From: Auanema rhodensis
Lineage: Eukaryota; Nematoda; Chromadorea; Rhabditida; Rhabditidae
Assembly (NCBI GenBank): GCA_964057225.1
Contig: OZ059897.1
Location: 2,170,001-2,234,000 of the forward strand
DNA length: 64,000 nt
Direction: 5' to 3'
Positions 25,161 through 39,331 of the stretch are shown here, in pieces (the stretch's first letter is position 1; the number at the start of each line of letters is the position of its first letter). Both the position numbers and the translations under genes were made by a program. The notes beneath the pieces were generated by a model. That model saw nothing but the letters and a program-made list of their open reading frames with translations, was not told the origin of the DNA and made no database searches.

Positions 25161-28100
25161 CTTTCACCCTGAAGAAATGATTTTTTCGTTGAAAAAACAT
25201 TGTCCATCGTCTTTGCCTTGAAAAAAGGAATCTAAAAACATCTACTTTTTGTGAAATTATTTAGAAATTTTTCGGGAAAATTTTTGTCAAAATGTTTTTG
25301 GAAGCAATGTTGAGTGTACATGGGAACTCAGCATACACTAATGCATTATTTTTCAAACGATAATAACTAATTTTTGTATAGAGCGTTTCTTAATGTAGTA
25401 TAGTGCATTCGATGCGGATTTTTAAGTTGCGTTGATCTGTGTTATCAGATTTGAGTTAGCTTAAAAATGCACCGAGATATCAACTGATATATGTTCACAC
25501 TTATATCCTCGATTTTCACCCTGAAGAATTTATTTTTTCGTTGAATAACATTGTCCATCGTCTTCGCCTTGAAAGAAGGAATCTAAAAACATCTACTTTT
25601 TGTGAAATTATTCAGAAATTTTTCGGGAAAATTTTTGTCAAAATGTTTTTGGAAGCAATGTTGAGTGTACATGGGAACTCAACATACACTAATGCATTAT
25701 TTTTCAAACGATCATAACTATTTTCTGTAAATAGCGTTTCTCAATGTAGTATAGTGCATTCGATGCGGATTTTTAAGCTGCGTTGATCTGTGTTATCAGA
25801 TTTGAGTTAACTTAAAAATGCACCGAGATATCAACTGATATATGTTCACACTTATATCCTCGATTTTCACCCTGAAGAAATGATTTTTTGGTTGAAAAAC
25901 ATTGTCCATCGTCTTCGTCTTGAAAAAAGGAATCTAAAAACATCTACTTTTTGTGAAATTATTTAGAAATTTTTCGGGAAAATTTTTGTCAAAATGTTTT
26001 TGGAAGCAATGTTGAGTGTACATGGGAACTCAACATACACTAATGCATTATTTTTCAAACGATCATAACTATTTTCTGTAAATAGCGTTTCTCAATGTAG
26101 TATAGTGCATTCGATGCGGATTTTTAAGCTGCGTTGATCTGTGTTATCAGATTTGAGTTAACTTAAAAATGCACCGAGATATCAACTGATATATGTTCAC
26201 ACTTATATCCTCGATTTTCACCCTGAAGAAATGATTTTTTGGTTGAAAAACATTGTCCATCGTCTTCGTCTTGAAAAAAGGAATCTAAAAACATCTACTT
26301 TTTGTGAAATTATTTAGAAATTTTTCGGGAAAATTTTTGTCAAAATGTTTTTGGAAGCAATGTTGAGTGTACATGGGAACTCAGCATACACTAATGCATT
26401 ATTTTTCAAACGATAATAACTAATTTTTGTATAGAGCGTTTCTTAATGTAGTATAGTGCATTCGATGCGGATTTTTAAGTTGCGTTGATCTGTGTTATCA
26501 GATTTGAGTTAGCTTAAAAATGCACCGAGATATCAACTGATATATGTTCACACTTATATCCTCGATTTTCACCCTGAAGAATTTATTTTTTCGTTGAATA
26601 ACATTGTCCATCGTCTTCGCCTTGAAAGAAGGAATCTAAAAACATCTACTTTTTGTGAAATTATTTAGAAATTTTTCGGGAAAATTTTTGTCAAAATGTT
26701 TTTGGAAGCAATGTTGAGTGTACATGGGAACTCAACATACACTAATGCATTATTTTTCAAACGATCATAACTATTTTCTGTAAATAGCGTTTCTCAATGT
26801 AGTATAGTGCATTCGATGCGGATTTTTAAGCTGCGTTGATCTGTGTTATCAGATTTGAGTTAACTTAAAAATGCACCGAGATATCAACTGATATATGTTC
26901 ACACTTATATCCTCGATTTTCACCCTGAAGAAATGATTTTTTGGTTGAAAAACATTGTCGATCGTCTTCGTCTTGAAAAAAGGAATCTAAAAACATCTAC
27001 TTTTTGTGAAATTATTTAGAAATTTTTCGGGAAAATTTTTGTCAAAATGTTTTTGGAAGCAATGTTGAGTGTACATGGGAACTCAGCATACACTAATGCA
27101 TTATTTTTCAAACGATAATAACTAATTTTTGTATAGAGCGTTTCTTAATGTAGTATAGTGCATTCGATGCGGATTTTTAAGTTGCGTTGATCTGTGTTAT
27201 CAGATTTGAGTTAGGTTAAAAATGCACCGAGATATCAACTGATATATGTTCACACTTATATCCTCGACTTTCACCCTGAAGAAATGATTTTTTCGTTGAA
27301 AAAACATTGTCCATCGTCTTTGCCTTGAAAAAAGGAATCTAAAAACATCTACTTTTTGTGAAATTATTTAGAAATTTTTCGGGAAAATTTTTGTCAAAAT
27401 GTTTTTGGAAGCAATGTTGAGTGTACATGGGAACTCAGCATACACTAATGCATTATTTTTCAAACGATAATAACTAATTTTTGTATAGAGCGTTTCTTAA
27501 TGTAGTATAGTGCATTCGATGCGGATTTTTAAGTTGCGTTGATCTGTGTTATCAGATTTGAGTTAGCTTAAAAATGCACCGAGATATCAACTGATATATG
27601 TTCACACTTATATCCTCGATTTTCACCCTGAAGAATTTATTTTTTCGTTGAATAACATTGTCCATCGTCTTCGCCTTGAAAGAAGGAATCTAAAAACATC
27701 TACTTTTTGTGAAATTATTCAGAAATTTTTCGGGAAAATTTTTGTCAAAATGTTTTTGGAAGCAATGTTGAGTGTACATGGGAACTCAACATACACTAAT
27801 GCATTATTTTTCAAACGATCATAACTATTTTCTGTAAATAGCGTTTCTCAATGTAGTATAGTGCATTCGATGCGGATTTTTAAGCTGCGTTGATCTGTGT
27901 TATCAGATTTGAGTTAACTTAAAAATGCACCGAGATATCAACTGATATATGTTCACACTTATATCCTCGATTTTCACCCTGAAGAAATGATTTTTTGGTT
28001 GAAAAACATTGTCCATCGTCTTCGTCTTGAAAAAAGGAATCTAAAAACATCTACTTTTTGTGAAATTATTTAGAAATTTTTCGGGAAAATTTTTGTCAAA

Positions 28101-29498
28101 ATGTTTTTGGAAGCAATGTTGAGTGTACATGGGAACTCAACATACACTAATGCATTATTTTTCAAACGATCATAACTATTTTCTGTAAATAGCGTTTCTC
28201 AATGTAGTATAGTGCATTCGATGCGGATTTTTAAGCTGCGTTGATCTGTGTTATCAGATTTGAGTTAACTTAAAAATGCACCGAGATATCAACTGATATA
28301 TGTTCACACTTATATCCTCGATTTTCACCCTGAAGAAATGATTTTTTGGTTGAAAAACATTGTCCATCGTCTTCGTCTTGAAAAAAGGAATCTAAAAACA
28401 TCTACTTTTTGTGAAATTATTTAGAAATTTTTCGGGAAAATTTTTGTCAAAATGTTTTTGGAAGCAATGTTGAGTGTACATGGGAACTCAGCATACACTA
28501 ATGCATTATTTTTCAAACGATAATAACTAATTTTTGTATAGAGCGTTTCTTAATGTAGTATAGTGCATTCGATGCGGATTTTTAAGTTGCGTTGATCTGT
28601 GTTATCAGATTTGAGTTAGCTTAAAAATGCACCGAGATATCAACTGATATATGTTCACACTTATATCCTCGATTTTCACCCTGAAGAATTTATTTTTTCG
28701 TTGAATAACATTGTCCATCGTCTTCGCCTTGAAAGAAGGAATCTAAAAACATCTACTTTTTGTGAAATTATTTAGAAATTTTTCGGGAAAATTTTTGTCA
28801 AAATGTTTTTGGAAGCAATGTTGAGTGTACATGGGAACTCAACATACACTAATGCATTATTTTTCAAACGATCATAACTATTTTCTGTAAATAGCGTTTC
28901 TCAATGTAGTATAGTGCATTCGATGCGGATTTTTAAGCTGCGTTGATCTGTGTTATCAGATTTGAGTTAACTTAAAAATGCACCGAGATATCAACTGATA
29001 TATGTTCACACTTATATCCTCGATTTTCACCCTGAAGAAATGATTTTTTGGTTGAAAAACATTGTCGATCGTCTTCGTCTTGAGAAAAGGAATCTAAAAA
29101 CATCTACTTTTTGTGAAATTATTTAGAAATTTTTCGGGAAAATTTTTGTCAAAATGTTTTTGGAAGCAATGTTGAGTGTACATGGGAACTCAGCATACAC
29201 TAATGCATTATTTTTCAAACGATAATAACTAATTTTTGTATAGAGCGTTTCTTAATGTAGTATAGTGCATTCGATGCGGATTTTTAAGTTGCGTTGATCT
29301 GTGTTATCAGATTTGAGTTAGGTTAAAAATGCACCGAGATATCAACTGATATATGTTCACACTTATATCCTCGATTTTCACCCTGAAGAATTTATTTTTT
29401 CGTTGAATAACATTGTCCATCGTCTTCGCCTTGAAAGAAGGAATCTAAAAACATCTACTTTTTGTGAAATTATTCAGAAATTTTTCGGGAAAATTTTT
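23178..29498 (+). repeat. 6-monomer (2,107-bp) HOR, three tandem copies
   Basis: Copies start at 23178, 25285 and 27392. Order: L2R3, L1R1, L1R1, L2R3, L1R1 with GTCGATCG, then a hybrid L2R2. GTCGATCG lies at 24850, 26957 and 29064, spaced exactly 2,107 bp. The hybrid monomers (24933 and 27040) carry L2 with GTTAGGTT and then the R2 cassette of the L1R2 monomer at 22826. They share a private C in CGACTTTCACC at 25161 and 27268. The third copy ends instead with a plain L2R3 monomer (29147), which marks the parental end. TTGAGAAAAGG near 29084 is private to copy 3. Confidence 0.92.
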
Positions 29499-32400
29499 GT
29501 CAAAATGTTTTTGGAAGCAATGTTGAGTGTACATGGGAACTCAACATACACTAATGCATTATTTTTCAAACGATCATAACTATTTTCTGTAAATAGCGTT
29601 TCTCAATGTAGTATAGTGCATTCGATGCGGATTTTTAAGCTGCGTTGATCTGTGTTATCAGATTTGAGTTAACTTAAAAATGCACCGAGATATCAACTGA
29701 TATATGTTCACACTTATATCCTCGATTTTCACCCTGAAGAAATGATTTTTTGGTTGAAAAACATTGTCCATCGTCTTCGTCTTGAAAAAAGGAATCTAAA
29801 AACATCTACTTTTTGTGAAATTATTTAGAAATTTTTCGGGAAAATTTTTGTCAAAATGTTTTTGGAAGCAATGTTGAGTGTACATGGGAACTCAGCATAC
29901 ACTAATGCATTATTTTTCAAACGATAATAACTAATTTTTGTATAGAGCGTTTCTTAATGTAGTATAGTGCATTCGATGCGGATTTTTAAGTTGCGTTGAT
30001 CTGTGTTATCAGATTTGAGTTAGCTTAAAAATGCACCGAGATATCAACTGATATATGTTCACACTTATATCCTCGATTTTCACCCTGAAGAAATGATTTT
30101 TTCGTTGAATAACATTGTCCATCATCTTCGTCTTGAAAAAAGGAATCTAAAAACATCTACTTTTTGTGAAATTATTTAGAAATTTTTCGGGAAAATTTTT
30201 GTCAAAATGTTTTTGGAAGCAATGTTGAGTGTACATGGGAACTCAACATACACTAATGCATTATTTTTCAAACGATCATAACTAAATTTTGTAAATAGCG
30301 TTTCTCAAGGTAGTATAGTGCATTCGATGCGGATTTTTAAGCTGCGTCGATCTGTGTTATCAGATTTGAGCTAGCTTAAAAATGCACCGAGATATCAACT
30401 GATATATGTTCACACTTATATCCTCGATTTTCACCCAGAAGAAATGATTTTTTGGTTGAAAAACATTGTCCATCGTCTTCGTCTTGAAAAAAGGAATCTA
30501 AAAACATCTACTTTTTGTGAAATTATTTGGAAATTTTTCGGGAAAATTTTTGTCAAAATGTTTTTGGAAGCAATGTTGAGTGTACATGGGAACTCAACAT
30601 ACACTAATGCATTATTTTTCAAACGATCATAACTAATTTTTGTATAAAGCGTTTCTTAATGTAGTATAGTGCATTCGATGCGGATTTTTAAGCTGCGTCG
30701 ATCTGTGTTATCAGATTTGAGTTAGCTTAAAAATGCACCGAGATATCAACTGATATATGTTCACACTTATATCCTCGATTTTCACCCTGAAGAAATGATT
30801 TTTTCGTTGAAAAAACATTGTCCATCGTCTTTGCCTTGAAAAAAGGAATCTAAAAACATCTACTTTTTGTGAAATTATTTAGAAATTTTTCGGGAAAATT
30901 TTTGTCAAAATGTTTTTGGAAGCAATGTTGAGTGTACATGGGAACTCAACATACACTAATGCATTATTTTTCAAACGATCATAACTTATTTTTGTATAGA
31001 GCGTTTCTCAATGTAGTATAGTGCATTCGATGCGGATTTTTAAGCTGCCTCGATCTGTGTTATCCGATTTGAGCTAGCTTGAAAATGTACCGAGATATCA
31101 ACTGATATATGTTCACACTTATATCCTCGATTTTCACCCTGAAGAAATGATTTTTTGGTTGAAAAACATTGTCCATCGTCTTCGTCTTGAAAAAAGGAAT
31201 CTAAAAACATCTACTTTTTGTGAAATTATTTAGAAATTTTTCGGGAAAATTTTTGTCAAAATGTTTTTGGAAGCAATGTTGGGTGTACATGGGAACTCAA
31301 CATACACTAATGCATTATTTTTCAAACGATCATAACTAATTTTTGTATAAAGCGTTTCTTAATGTAGTATAGTGCATTCGATGCGGATTTTTAAGCTGCG
31401 TCGATCTGTGTTATCAGATTTGAGTTAGCTTAAAAATGCACCGAGATATCAACTGATATATGTTCACACTTATATCCTCGATTTTCACCCTGAAGAAATG
31501 ATTTTTTCGTTGAAAAAACATTGTCCATCGTCTTTGCCTTGAAAAAAGGAATCTGAAAACATCTACTTTTTGTGAAATTATTTAGAAATTTTTCGGGAAA
31601 ATTTTTGTCAAAATGTTTTTGGAAGCAATGTTGAGTGTACATGGGAACTCAACATACACTAATGCATTATTTTTCAAACGATCATAACTTATTTTTGTAT
31701 AGAGCGTTTCTCAATGTAGTATAGTGCATTCGATGCGGATTTTTAAGCTGCCTCGATCTGTGTTATCCGATTTGAGCTAGCTTGAAAATGTACCGAGATA
31801 TCAACTGATATATGTTCACACTTATATCCTCGATTTTCACCCTGAAGAAATGATTTTTTGGTTGAAAAACATTGTCCATCGTCTTCGTCTTGAAAAAAGG
31901 AATCTAAAAACATCTACTTTTTGTGAAATTATTTAGAAATTTTTCGGGAAAATTTTTGTCAAAATGTTTTTGGAAGCAATGTTGGGTGTACATGGGAACT
32001 CAACATACACTAATGCATTATTTTTCAAACGATCATAACTAATTTTTGTATAAAGCGTTTCTTAATGTAGTATAGTGCATTCGATGCGGATTTTTAAGCT
32101 GCGTCGATCTGTGTTATCAGATTTGAGTTAGCTTAAAAATGCACCGAGATATCAACTGATATATGTTCACACTTATATCCTCGATTTTCACCCTGAAGAA
32201 ATGATTTTTTCGTTGAAAAAACATTGTCCATCGTCTTTGCCTTGAAAAAAGGAATCTGAAAACATCTACTTTTTGTGAAATTATTTAGAAATTTTTCGGG
32301 AAAATTTTTGTCAAAATGTTTTTGGAAGCAATGTTGAGTGTACATGGGAACTCAACATACACTAATGCATTATTTTTCAAACGATCATAACTAATTTTTG

Positions 32401-35400
32401 TAAATAGCGTTTCTCGATGTAGTATAGTGCATTCGATGCGGATTTTTAAGCTGCGTTGATCTGTGTTATCAGATTTGAGTTAACTTAAAAATGCACCGAG
32501 ATATCAACTGATATAGGTTCACACTTATATCCTCGATTTTCACCCTGAAGAAATGATTTTTTCGTTGAAAAACATTGTCCATCGTCTTTGTCATGAAAAA
32601 AGGAATCTAAAAACATCTACTTTTTGTGAAATTATTCAGAAAATTTTCGGGAAAATTTTTGTCAAAATGTTTTTGGAAGCAATGTTGAGTGTACATGGGA
32701 ACTCAACATACACTAATGCATTATTTTTCAAACGATCATAACTTATTTTTGTATAGAGCGTTTCTCAATGTAGTATAGTGCATTCGATGCGGATTTTTAA
32801 GCTGCGTCGATCTGTGTTATCAGATTTGAGTTAGCTTAAAAATGCACCGAGATATCAACTGATATATGTTCACACTTATATCCTCGATTTTCACCCTGAA
32901 GAAATGATTTTTTCGTTGAATAACATTGTCCATCGTCTTCGTCTTGAAAAAAGGAATCTAAAAACATCTACTTTTTGTGAAATTATTTAGAAATTTTTCG
33001 GGAAAATTTTTGTCAAAATGTTTTTGGAAGCAATGTTGAGTGTACATGGGAACTCAACATACACTAATGCATTATTTTTCAAACGATCATAACTAATTTT
33101 TGTAAATAGCGTTTCTCAAGGTAGTATAGTGCATTCGATGTGGATTTTTAAGCTGCGTCGATCTGTGTTATCAGATTTGAGTTAGCTTAAAAATGCACCG
33201 AGATATCAACTGATATATGTTCACACTTATATCCTCGATTTTCAAACTGAAGAATTGATTTTTTTGTTGAATAACATTGTTCATCGTCTTCGTCTTGAAA
33301 AAAGGAATCTAAAAACATCTACTTTTTGTGAAATTATCTAGAAATTTTTCGGGAAAATTTTTGTCAAAATGTTTTTGGACGCAATGTTGAGTGTACATGG
33401 GAACTCAACATACACTAATGCATTATTTTTCAAACGATCATAACTATTTTCTGTAAATAGCGTTTCTCAATGTAGTATAGTGCATTCGATGCGGATTTTT
33501 AAGCTGCGTTGATCTGTGTTATCAGATTTGAGTTAACTTAAAAATGCACCGAGATATCAACTGATATATGTTCACACTTATATCCTCGATTTTCAAACTG
33601 AAGAATTGATTTTTTTGTTGAATAACATTGTCCATCGTCTTCGTCTTCAAAAAAGGAATCTAAAAACATCTACTTTTTGTGAAATTATCTAGAAATTTTT
33701 CGGGAAAATTTTTGTCAAAATGTTTTTGGAAGCAATGTTGAGTGTACATGGGAACTCAACATACACTAATGCATTATTTTTCAAACGATCATAACTATTT
33801 TCTTTAAATAGCGTTTCTCAATGTAGTATAGTGCATTCGATGCGGATTTTTAAGCTGCGTTGATCTGTGTTATCAGATTTGAGTTAACTTAAAAATGCAC
33901 CGAGATATCAACTGATATATGTTCACACTTATATCCTCGATTTTCACCCTGAAGAAATGATTTTTTGGTTGAAAAACATTGTCCATCGTCTTCGTCTTGA
34001 AAAAAGGAATCTAAAAACATCTACTTTTTGTGAAATTATTTAGAAATTTTTCGGGAAAATTTTTGTCAAAATGTTTTTGGAAGCAATGTTGAGTGTACAT
34101 GGGAACTCAGCATACACTAATGCATTATTTTTCAAACGATAATAACTAATTTTTGTATAGAGCGTTTCTTAATGTAGTATAGTGCATTCGATGCGGATTT
34201 TTAAGTTGCGTTGATCTGTGTTATCAGATTTGAGTTAGCTTAAAAATGCACCGAGATATCAACTGATATATGTTCACACTTATATCCTCGATTTTCACCC
34301 TGAAGAAATGATTTTTTCGTTGAATAACATTGTCCATCATCTTCGTCTTGAAAAAAGGAATCTAAAAACATCTACTTTTTGTGAAATTATTTAGAAATTT
34401 TTCGGGAAAATTTTTGTCAAAATGTTTTTGGAAGCAATGTTGGGTGTACATGGGAACTCAACATACACTAATGCATTATTTTTCAAACGATCATAACTTA
34501 TTTTTGTATAGAGCGTTTCTCAATGTAGTATAGTGCATTCGATGCGGATTTTTAAGCTGCCTCGATCTGTGTTATCCGATTTGAGCTAGCTTGAAAATGT
34601 ACCGAGATATCAACTGATATATGTTCACACTTATATCCTCGATTTTCACCCTGAAGAAATGATTTTTTGGTTGAAAAACATTGTCCATCGTCTTCGTCTT
34701 GAAAAAAGGAATCTAAAAACATCTACTTTTTGTGAAATTATTTAGAAATTTTTCGGGAAAATTTTTGTCAAAATGTTTTTGGAAGCAATGTTGGGTGTAC
34801 ATGGGAACTCAACATACACTAATGCATTATTTTTCAAACGATCATAACTAATTTTTGTATAAAGCGTTTCTCAATGTAGTATAGTGCATTCGATGCGGAT
34901 TTTTAAGCTGCGTCGATCTGTGTTATCAGATTTGAGTTAGCTTAAAAATGCACCGAGATATCAACTGATATATGTTCACACTTATATCCTCGATTTTCAC
35001 CCTGAAGAAATGATTTTTTCGTTGAAAAAACATTGTCCATCGTCTTTGCCTTGAAAAAAGGAATCTAAAAACATCTACTTTTTGTGAAATTATTCAGAAA
35101 TTTTTCGGGAAAATTTTTGTCAAAATGTTTTTGGAAGCAATGTTGAGTGTACATGGGAACTCAGCATACACTAATGCATTATTTTTCAAACGATCATAAC
35201 TAATTTTTGTAAATAGCGTTTCTCGATGTAGTATAGTGCATTCGATGCGGATTTTTAAGTTGCGTTGATCTGTGTTATCAGATTTGAGTTAACTTAAAAA
35301 TGCACCGAGATATCAACTGATATATGTTCACACTTATATCCTCGATTTTCACCCTGAAGAAATGATTTTTTCGTTGAAAAACATTGTCCATCGTCTTTGT

Positions 35401-37490
35401 CATGAAAAAAGGAATCTAAAAACATCTACTTTTTGTGAAATTATTTAGAAATTTTTCGGGAAAATTTTTGTCAAAATGTTTTTGGAAGCAATGTTGAGTG
35501 TACATGGGAACTCAACATACACTAATGCATTATTTTTCAAACGATCATAACTATTTTCTGTAAATAGCGTTTCTCAATGTAGTATAGTGCATTCGATGCG
35601 GATTTTTAAGCTGCGTTGATCTGTGTTATCAGATTTAAGTTAACTTAAAAAGGCACCGAGATATCAACTGATATATGTTCACACTTATATCCTCGATTTT
35701 CACCCTGAAGAAATGATTTTTTCGTTGAAAAAACATTGTCCATCGTCTTTGCCTTGAAAAAAGGAATCTAAAAACATCTACTTTTTGTGAAATTATTTAG
35801 AAATTTTTCGGGAAAATTTTTGTCAAAATGTTTTTGGAAGCAATGTTGAGTGTACATGGAAACTCAGCATACACTAATGCATTATTTTTCAAACGATAAT
35901 AACTAATTTTTGTATAGAGCGTTTCTTAATGTAGTATAGTGCATTCGATGCGGATTTTTAAGTTGCGTTGATCTGTGTTATCAGATTTGAGTTAGCTTAA
36001 AAATGCACCGAGATATCAACTGATATATGTTCACACTTATATCCTCGATTTTCACCCTGAAGAATTTATTTTTTCGTTGAATAACATTGTCCATCGTCTT
36101 CGCCTTGAAAGAAGGAATCTAAAAACATCTACTTTTTGTGAAATTATTCAGAAATTTTTCGGGAAAATTTTTGTCAAAATGTTTTTGGAAGCAATGTTGA
36201 GTGTACATGGGAACTCAACATACACTAATGCATTATTTTTCAAACGATCATAACTATTTTCTGTAAATAGCGTTTCTCAATGTAGTATAGTGCATTCGAT
36301 GCGGATTTTTAAGCTGCGTTGATCTGTGTTATCAGATTTGAGTTAACTTAAAAATGCACCGAGATATCAACTGATATATGTTCACACTTATATCCTCGAT
36401 TTTCACCCTGAAGAAATGATTTTTTGGTTGAAAAACATTGTCCATCGTCTTCGTCTTGAAAAAAGGAATCTAAAAACATCTACTTTTTGTGAAATTATTT
36501 AGAAATTTTTCGGGAAAATTTTTGTCAAAATGTTTTTGGAAGCAATGTTGAGTGTACATGGGAACTCAACATACACTAATGCATTATTTTTCAAACGATC
36601 ATAACTATTTTCTGTAAATAGCGTTTCTCAATGTAGTATAGTGCATTCGATGCGGATTTTTAAGCTGCGTTGATCTGTGTTATCAGATTTGAGTTAACTT
36701 AAAAATGCACCGAGATATCAACTGATATATGTTCACACTTATATCCTCGATTTTCACCCTGAAGAAATGATTTTTTGGTTGAAAAACATTGTCCATCGTC
36801 TTCGTCTTGAAAAAAGGAATCTAAAAACATCTACTTTTTGTGAAATTATTTAGAAATTTTTCGGGAAAATTTTTGTCAAAATGTTTTTGGAAGCAATGTT
36901 GAGTGTACATGGGAACTCAGCATACACTAATGCATTATTTTTCAAACGATAATAACTAATTTTTGTATAGAGCGTTTCTTAATGTAGTATAGTGCATTCG
37001 ATGCGGATTTTTAAGTTGCGTTGATCTGTGTTATCAGATTTGAGTTAGCTTAAAAATGCACCGAGATATCAACTGATATATGTTCACACTTATATCCTCG
37101 ATTTTCACCCTGAAGAATTTATTTTTTCGTTGAATAACATTGTCCATCGTCTTCGCCTTGAAAGAAGGAATCTAAAAACATCTACTTTTTGTGAAATTAT
37201 TTAGAAATTTTTCGGGAAAATTTTTGTCAAAATGTTTTTGGAAGCAATGTTGAGTGTACATGGGAACTCAACATACACTAATGCATTATTTTTCAAACGA
37301 TCATAACTATTTTCTGTAAATAGCGTTTCTCAATGTAGTATAGTGCATTCGATGCGGATTTTTAAGCTGCGTTGATCTGTGTTATCAGATTTGAGTTAAC
37401 TTAAAAATGCACCGAGATATCAACTGATATATGTTCACACTTATATCCTCGATTTTCACCCTGAAGAAATGATTTTTTGGTTGAAAAACA
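29085..37490 (+). repeat. Long-range duplicated segment, copy B (about 8.4 kb)
   Basis: This segment matches copy A base for base apart from a few substitutions noticed by eye: A at 30286, C at 31048 and T at 33141 (GATGTGG). It lacks the 702-bp pair. Later private changes are ATTTAAGTTAAC near 35635 and CATGGAAACTC at 35860. Agreement ends in the L1R1 monomer at 37225, which has GTCCATCG where copy A has GTCGATCG, and the next monomer is L2R5 instead of L2R3. The distance between copies equals 51 monomers (51x351+9). Confidence 0.9.
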
Positions 37491-37575
37491 TTGTCCATCG
37501 TCTTCGTCTTGAAAAAAGGAATCTAAAAACATCTACTTTTTGTGAAATTATTTAGAAATTTTTCGGGAAAATTTT

Positions 37576-39331
37576 TGTCAAAATGTTTTTGGAAGCAATG
37601 TTGAGTGTACATGGGAACTCAGCATACACTAATGCATTATTTTTCAAACGATAATAACTAATTTTTGTATAGAGCGTTTCTTAATGTAGTATAGTGCATT
37701 CGATGCGGATTTTTAAGTTGCGTTGATCTGTGTTATCAGATTTGAGTTAGCTTAAAAATGCACCGAGATATCAACTGATATATGTTCACACTTATATCCT
37801 CGATTTTCACCCTGAAGAAATGATTTTTTCGTTGAATAACATTGTCCATCATCTTCGTCTTGAAAAAAGGAATCTAAAAACATCTACTTTTTGTGAAATT
37901 ATTTAGAAATTTTTCGGGAAAATTTTTGTCAAAATGTTTTTGGAAGCAATGTTGAGTGTACATGGGAACTCAACATACACTAATGCATTATTTTTCAAAC
38001 GATAATAACTAATTTTTGTATAGAGCGTTTCTTAATGTAGTATAGTGCATTCGATGCGGATTTTTAAGTTGCGTTGATCTGTGTTATCAGATTTGAGTTA
38101 GCTTAAAAATGCACCGAGATATCAACTGATATATGTTCACACTTATATCCTCGATTTTCACCCTGAAGAAATGATTTTTTGGTTGAAAAACATTGTCCAT
38201 CGTCTTCGTCTTGAAAAAAGGAATCTAAAAACATCTACTTTTTGTGAAATTATTTAGAAATTTTTCGGGAAAATTTTTGTCAAAATGTTTTTGGAAGCAA
38301 TGTTGAGTGTACATGGGAACTCAGCATACACTAATGCATTATTTTTCAAACGATCATAACTAATTTTTGTATAAAGCGTTTCTTAATGTAGTATAGTGCA
38401 TTCGATGCGGATTTTTAAGCTGCGTCGATCTGTGTTATCAGATTTGAGTTAGCTTAAAAATGCACCGAGATATCAATTGATATATGTTCACACTTATATC
38501 CTCGATTTTCACCCTGAAGAAATGATTTTTTCGTTGAAAAAACATTGTCCATCGTCTTTCCCTTGAAAAAAGGAATCTAAAAACATCTACTTTTTGTGAA
38601 ATTATTTAGAAATTTTTCGGGAAAATTTTTGTCAAAATGTTTTTGGAAGCAATGTTGAGTGTACATGGGAACTCAACATACACTAATGCATTATTTTTCA
38701 AACGATCATAACTTATTTTTGTATAGAGCGTTTCTCAATGTAGTATAGTGCATTCGATGCGGATTTTTAAGCTGCCTCGATCTGTGTTATCCGATTTGAG
38801 CTAGCTTGAAAATGTACCGAGATATCAACTGATATATGTTCACACTTATATCCTCGATTTTCACCCTGAAGAAATGATTTTTTGGTTGAAAAACATTGTC
38901 CATCGTCTTCGTCTTGAAAAAAGGAATCTAAAAACATCTACTTTTTGTGAAATTATTTAGAAATTTTTCGGGAAAATTTTTGTCAAAATGTTTTTGGAAG
39001 CAATGTTGGGTGTACATGGGAACTCAACATACACTAATGCATTATTTTTCAAACGATCATAACTAATTTTTGTATAAAGCGTTTCTTAATGTAGTATAGT
39101 GCATTCGATGCGGATTTTTAAGCTGCGTCGATCTGTGTTATCAGATTTGAGTTAACTTAAAAATGCACCGAGATATCAACTGATATATGTTCACACTTAT
39201 ATCCTCGATTTTCACCCTGAAGAATTTATTTTTTCGTTTAATAACATTGTCCATCGTCTTTGCCTTGAAAGAAGGAATCTAAAAACATCTACTTTTTGTG
39301 AAATTATTCAGAAATTTTTCGGGAAAATTTT
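37576..39331 (+). repeat. Bridge of five mixed monomers
   Basis: Monomers start at 37576 (L2R5), 37927 (L2R1 but with CAACA, not CAGCA), 38278 (L5R2 with CAGCA, TCAATTGATAT and CTTTCCCTTG), 38630 (L3R1 with GCTGCCTCG) and 38981 (TTGGGT, L5 with GTTAACTT, R3 with CGTTTAATAAC and CTTTGCC). The last combines a left part of L5 and a right part of R3 with one R2-like base, so it looks like a conversion mosaic. No HOR period is visible in this stretch. Confidence 0.7.
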
